This document shows positions 59,342-64,000 of a DNA stretch of 64,000 bases, one piece after another (the first letter of the stretch is position 1; every line of letters begins with the position of its first letter). The notes beneath the pieces were generated by a model. The model ran no database searches. It was not told where the DNA came from and worked only from the letters and a program-made list of their open reading frames with translations. The position numbers were made by a program, and so were the translations under genes. The DNA comes from Protea cynaroides (lineage: Eukaryota > Streptophyta > Magnoliopsida > Proteales > Proteaceae), in the NCBI GenBank assembly GCA_028583415.1, contig CM053266.1, forward strand, positions 6,953,217 to 7,017,216, written 5' to 3'.

Positions 59342-59784
59342 GTATACTTTCCCAACTTTACCTATTTTTCGGTTTTTATTTCTAGGTTTTTGCTCATTTA
59401 ACTTGTATTTTTCAAATTAAATTTTTTCCAACCATAAAAATTCGATTTTTATTGGGGGCTTTTGTTGTTGGTGTCTTGAGGAACGAAAGCCCTCAAAATT
59501 TTTTGAGTTTCATCGGTTGGTTATCGAGAAACTTAAATTTTTCTCTTTTTGCCCTAATTTGTCGAAATTTTTCGATTTCTTGAAATTTCTTCAAATTGGA
59601 CATTGTCAGTTACCATTTCCTTCTGTTTAACTGTTGTGTGATGTGTTGGAACTTACGTAAGTCCTCCTGCCCACTTGTATGGGTGAAAAGTGAGGCTTTT
59701 GACCAACTTACGTCGTTATAATGCCCGATTTTTAAATCTTTATCCTATTAACTCCTTGTTTTCCTTTTTCTTTCTTATCTGCAG
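59342..59784 (+). other. Predicted 5'-UTR intron of the element F antisense gene
   Basis: Donor CCTATACAG|GTATAC at 59341/59342; acceptor with a pyrimidine-rich lead (TCTTTCTTATCTGCAG) ending at 59784, five bases before the ATG. 443 bp, T-rich as plant introns are. Confidence 0.7.
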
Positions 59785-59789
59785 ATACT

Positions 59790-61108
59790 ATGGTTCGTAC
59801 CAAAGTACCCAGAGTTCGTGATCTGCTTCGCTTCCGCTCCAATGAAGCCGAGGCACAGTATACCTACTATACAGGCAAGAAAGTGGAAGGGGGTCGTATG
59901 GTGAACCTGGCTGAGCTAGCCTTGTTCAATGTAGATAGAGTTTTTGGTGATATGGGGTGGCTCCCTGTCATCACATACGATGCGTGCACCCGTCCAGAGT
60001 TAGTGCGCCAGTTCTATTGCAACCTTCAGATTGTGGGAAACCACAACGATGTGGAGCTTGGTCAGGAGTTGCGCATTACTAGCTACGTCAATGTGATGCA
60101 GATTTCTTTTGATTATCGACAGCTGGCCGACCTGTTGGGCATTCCATATGACGGTCCTATGGTGTACTGTGCACCTGGTGAGCACAACTTTATTGAGACG
60201 TGGTTGCGGGCCGAGATTGATAGTCAGTTACTACAGCCCGATCGGCGGCGGATGAGGGCATGCTACTTGCGTCCGGCTCCACGGGTGTTCCGTAGGATCA
60301 TTCAAGCATAACCTGATCCCGCGAGTGGGCATTATGAGAGGGTGTCTCAGCTGACCCGGTTTTTGATCTACGATATATGCACTCATCAGCCCGTCTGTCT
60401 TCCTTACATCATCATGCGGACGATGATCGGTGCTACATTGTCCGGTCATAAGGGAAATCTACCCTATGGACGCATAATTACGGTGTGCTGCGACCCGTCC
60501 GGGGGGTGGATCTGGTAAATGAGAAGATCCAGGAGAAGACATTCTCGTCGCCTCTAGATTGGGAGGCTATATGCAAGATGGGACTTCGAGACGCTCAGGT
60601 TAGCGATGATGAGAAGAACGCGATGGTGCGCCCTCACACTCGGGTTGAGGTGGCTGATGCTGAGGCTGCTGCTAGGGCTCGGGGGGATCCGATCGACGAT
60701 GATGATCGTATGTATATGGATGTTGACGCGATACCCCCGCCATCACCCACACAGGCGGATGGAGTTGGTACTTCTACTGCGGCAGCTCCTGCACCGGAGA
60801 CCGATCCTTCTCATGAGGCTGGTCCTTCGCATCCACCTTCTGATATGATGGAGATATTGCGTGAGCTCAGGGATGCTCAGCGTAGATCTGATTTGAGGAT
60901 GGATGAGCTGTTGGCTGCTCAGCACGCATCAGACGCTCGGATGGGAGAGCTCCTAGAGGTGCAGCGTGCGACTGATCAGAGGATAGCCAGTTTCACAGCT
61001 AGTCTACAGACGACCCAGACTCAGATAGCCTGGTTGACTAGAGTCTACGCTGAGGACTACGACAGAGACCGTGAGGCACCGCCTCCTCCTTCGCCTCCAG
61101 CTTCCTGA
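59790..61108 (+). pseudogene. Element F antisense gene (Transposase_32-like), nearly intact
   Basis: Transcribed opposite to gag-pol. First 173 codons open: MVRTKVPRVRDLLRFRSNEA, FGDMGWLPVITYDACTRPEL, VRQFYCNLQIVGNH, LLGIPYDGPMVYC. One extra base near 60303 breaks the frame; a second break lies near 60475. The remaining 207 codons (60485-61108) hold WEAICKMGLRDAQVSDDEKN, an Ala/Asp-rich stretch, a predicted coiled coil (ILRELRDAQRRSDLRMDEL) and the DYDRDREAPPPPSPPAS end. Family as for C; role unknown. Confidence 0.82.
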
Positions 61109-61369
61109 TTGTACCTCTTTTTTTTTTCCTGTACTTCAGAATAACTGTCTGGGTTGTGGACTGTACTCTGCTTTAGATATATATATTCTATTTCTCTCTC
61201 TTATTGTATGTAACTTGTTTCCCCTTTAATAGATATATTATTCTCTTTTAAATTTGGTCTCAATCATCACTTGCGCTTACAGTGTGTTTATATTAAAACT
61301 TTTAATTTATTCTATCTCAGTTTATATTTGTCTCGAATGTATGTTAGTTTAGCGGGCAAGGCCTGAGAA

Positions 61370-61381
61370 GCTCTGATACCA
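61370..61381 (-). other. Primer binding site, element F
   Basis: GCTCTGATACCA on the + strand, that is TGGTATCAGAGC in element orientation, three bases from the 5' LTR. Confidence 0.92.
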
Positions 61382-61384
61382 AGT

Positions 61385-63703
61385 TGTCACACCCCAATTT
61401 TGGTCTAACCAGAATGGTGTGATGATCCGCTAATAAACCAACGGTTCAACTAGGATCTCGAATAGGCTATCCCCATTTTATCCAAACTTTCACACATCCA
61501 TAATCATAATCAGAGTAATACACAATAGCGGAAAATCTATAATAAAATGAACTGAGCAACTAAGATGATATCATTAATTTAATAGCAAATTATTCTGTTT
61601 TCAACTAAGACATGAATATTTAAATATCAAATACAAGTCTCTATTAAATTCAATAAAAGAAACCTATAAAAATATCTAATCAAATACACACAGTTGCACT
61701 CGCAAGAGGAGTCGTGTGTATCATCTTCAGCTCCAGCGTCCATTGCTGCTATATTCCCGTACGCAGACGCATTCATATAGTCTTCAACAGTGTAACCTGC
61801 ATAATCAACTAAAAATATTCGACGTCGAGGGGTGAGCACACAACATGGCTCAGTGAGTAGCCAAAACAATGCAACATTACATATGCATGCACATCAATTT
61901 ATATCTTTGGTCTGGTTTGAAGTTTGTAATATGCAATAGAAAGGTTGAGGTAGCCAAAGGTCGCGTTTATTGACTCCGCCTCTATACACGAGTGTGTGAC
62001 GTTACCCGAAGATCACGTTTATCGTCAACTCACATGCACCCAATCATGAACAATATATAACAAAGGTTATATTTATTGCTATATAGTGCCATACCAACAC
62101 GTAAGCCCCTGTTGGCGAGGGCTGCAAACTGGGCTCGCAACTAACTCATCCTAATGCCAAACAGTGTATCCAAGGCCTCACCCCAGCATCCCTCAGAATG
62201 TCCATAGAGATAGAGCTAAGGCCCCCCGGTAGAGTCAGAGACTACAAGGACCGAGACCACCTCCCCTGATACTCTACGACATAATAGTTCTGCTAAAGTA
62301 ATGGCGATACGACGATGCCAATGCACAAGACTTGAGTTAGAGATAGAGCTAAAGTGCTGAGACCCGCCAAAGGTTAACGTTTATTGATGTTCTCATCACA
62401 CCTCCCCTGATACTCGCTCGCATCAAGCACATCAACCACACACATACAAGCACATGCCTATTCCTATCATCATCATCATCATCATGTTATAAACAATAAA
62501 GTAAATATGCATGAACAAATAATAGAAATATTGGATGGCATGCTGTATGCACATAACAATTATATTTGCATAGAATCAAACATAGCATAGGACTCAAGAA
62601 ATAGAAAATAGTTTATTATTAACCAATTTAGTTTGGAGTTAAGGTTCCTCACCTTAGCTTGCTAATAGATATTTTTCCAAGCTTTAGAATCACCTCTACA
62701 GTGTTATTATGATGTTAGCAACCTAACAAAGTCAATAGAATTTAATTAGAGTTAATTTCCAATTTAAAAACCATACTGTTATCTGAGGGTCGATCAGAGG
62801 GTCGATGCTCAGAATGCATAGGGTCGATGGGTCTATCGACCCTGTCCTCTGTCTGAACTTCCCAAATGCTGAGGGTCGATGGTCAGGGTGCATAGGGTCG
62901 ATGGGTCTATCGACCCTATGTGCGACCCTCTGTGCAATCAGGTCCAATTTCCAGTTTTTAATTCATTCTTCATGTTTGGGGTCCTATGGCTAGCTTCCAC
63001 ATTCCATTAAACATTCATTCTATGGTCTGAAACCATGATTCATCCTCCTAGATGGCTTTCATGCATTATCCTAGGTTTTTTTCCATGACAACCTAACCAT
63101 GGATGGATGGTTTGGGTTTCTCCGAAATCCTACACTCAACCATATCTAACCTAAGGTCTGTAGAAACTCATGGAATTAGTATCCATACCTGAGAAGATTA
63201 CTTTTCTCTGGAAATTCTTCTCCTTTTTGCAAAGTCTTCTTCCTTACCTCTTTTCTTCCTCTTTTCCTTCTTCTCTCTTTCTCTCAATTCAATTAGGGTT
63301 GTGAAAGGAGTGAAAGTGGCTTAGGGACATCCTTTAAAAAGAGTAGGAATGTCCAATAATAGTCCCATTGAGATTTGGAAAGAATCCCAATCGAAAATTA
63401 GGAAGTTTCCTAATTTCAGTTTCGGCAGTAAGTGAGGGTCGATTAGAGGGTCGATGATCCCGTCGACCCTGTGGTCTGACACTGTCCGACCCTCTGTCCA
63501 TTTTTCAGGGTCTGAGTTTCTAATTTGAGAGGGTCGACCCTGTTTAGCTGGGTATGCGACCCTTGCTCTATTTTAAGTGTTTTTGGGTTGATTTGATACC
63601 TGGGATCTCGCTCTCCTTCACGCCCTTGGTCCATTGACTCGACCATGATGGGTAAACCTGGTTCAAGGTGGTAAGACCGGGTTAGTTTGACACGGGTCTT
63701 ACA
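61385..63703 (-). repeat. Element F 5' LTR (right)
   Basis: 2319 bp. The TATA region is altered (ACTCTTTTTAAAGG on the minus strand). The 33-codon ORF (ATG at 61776, minus) has lost two bases near 61691 and is frameshifted, unlike the left LTR copy. Confidence 0.95.
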
Positions 63704-63708
63704 GTAGG

Positions 63709-64000
63709 TTTGTGGAGGACTACTCCAGGATCACTATACCTTTGACCAAGTTAACCAAGAAAGAGGAAAAGTTTATTTTGTTAGATCAATGTAAGAGAAG
63801 TTTTCAAACTCTGAAGGATAGATTGGTCTCAACCACTATACAGACCATTCCAAAGCCAAATGAACCCTTCACACTATATACCGATGCCTCTAAGGTAGGC
63901 TTAGGATGCGTGCTCATGCAAGGAGACCAAGTCATAGCTTATGCCCCAAGGCAATTAAAGAAACATGAGGAGAATTATCCTACCCCTGACCTGGAATTAT
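63709..64000 (+). pseudogene. Element E RT thumb/RNase H, continuation after F
   Basis: Continues the frame broken at 51764: FVEDYSRITIPLTKLTKKEE, then LYTDASKVGLGCVLMQGDQV and LKKHEENYPTPDLEL, the RNase H start with its first catalytic Asp. Open to the window edge. Confidence 0.92.

Larger units (their letters stand above)
51770..63703 (-). mobile_element. Element F: best preserved Tekay-like chromovirus, nested in E
   Basis: 11.9 kb with two near-identical LTRs (51770-54109 and 61385-63703), a perfect target duplication GTAGG (51765-51769 and 63704-63708), PPT, PBS, an 841-codon open pol stretch and a long antisense gene. Few lesions. The left LTR has an 18-bp tandem duplication (near 54001-54036) that the right one lacks. 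Confidence 0.96.
46546..64000 (+). mobile_element. Element E interior, interrupted by F, running off the right edge
   Basis: PBS-like site, antisense gene (46798-48012), gag, candidate intron, protease and RT to 51764; it then resumes at 63709 with thumb/RNase H. It belongs to a more diverged subfamily than A, C and F. Confidence 0.88.

Noticed and set aside
1..64000. tRNA, rRNA or ordinary host protein-coding genes
   Set aside because: No cloverleaf-like segment, rRNA block or non-transposon protein family was recognised on either strand. tRNA-like matches are the 12-base PBS sites only.

Overview
The window reads as nuclear DNA of a flowering plant. No ordinary host gene is visible. It is a pile of nested Ty3/gypsy LTR retrotransposons of the chromovirus type closest to the Tekay/Del lineage (gag - protease - RT - RNase H - integrase - group II chromodomain), with a small patch of scrambled plastid DNA (matK, ycf2, ndhC, rbcL and rpoC1 pieces). 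The species cannot be told from the sequence.

Layout, left to right. Element A (1-12409, + strand, left end cut by the window) carries a solo LTR (1594-3913, TSD CTGGA) inside its antisense gene. Old element B leaves a decayed internal end (12410-13821) and one LTR, whose left part is 13822-16720 and whose right part is probably about 41970-43216. The plastid DNA lies between those two parts. Element C (16721-37954, + strand) sits at the edge of the plastid patch. Its 5' LTR is split by element D (17071-26358, TSD AGGTT), a non-autonomous relative with well-kept LTRs and a ruined interior. A reverse-oriented solo LTR, G (39412-41681, TSD ACCCT), sits in the plastid patch. Element E (LTR ending at 46545, + strand) runs to the right edge. 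It is cut in its RT/RNase H region by element F (51770-63703, - strand, TSD GTAGG), the best preserved copy.

Four elements of different subfamilies (A, C, E, F) share an unusual plan. (1) A gene of about 400-440 codons lies antisense between the PBS and gag. It encodes a protein like the 'putative plant transposon protein' (Transposase_32-type) family and has what looks like its own promoter and a 5'-UTR intron of about 440 bp (about 590 bp in E). (2) A 66-70 bp GT-AG segment with in-frame stops separates gag from protease; removing it joins the two frames. This could set the Gag to Gag-Pol ratio by splicing. (3) Inside the LTR, downstream of the TATA box, is a conserved ORF of 33 codons (34 in E) that starts MNA and ends with a CECNSCVF-like tail. 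It survives in LTRs that are otherwise strongly diverged, and in the non-autonomous element D. (4) Clusters of TCGA-centred palindromes lie in U3, in the leader and between the two divergent genes, and their arms change symmetrically between subfamilies.

Taken together, the LTR promoter would drive a purine-rich leader with a conserved 5' splice donor, then the 33-codon ORF and Gag/Gag-Pol, while the internal promoter drives the antisense gene on the other strand. Every gag-pol and antisense gene seen carries stops or frameshifts, so none of these copies is expected to be autonomous now. All splice sites, promoters and the peptide are predictions from comparing the copies in this window; no transcript data were available.
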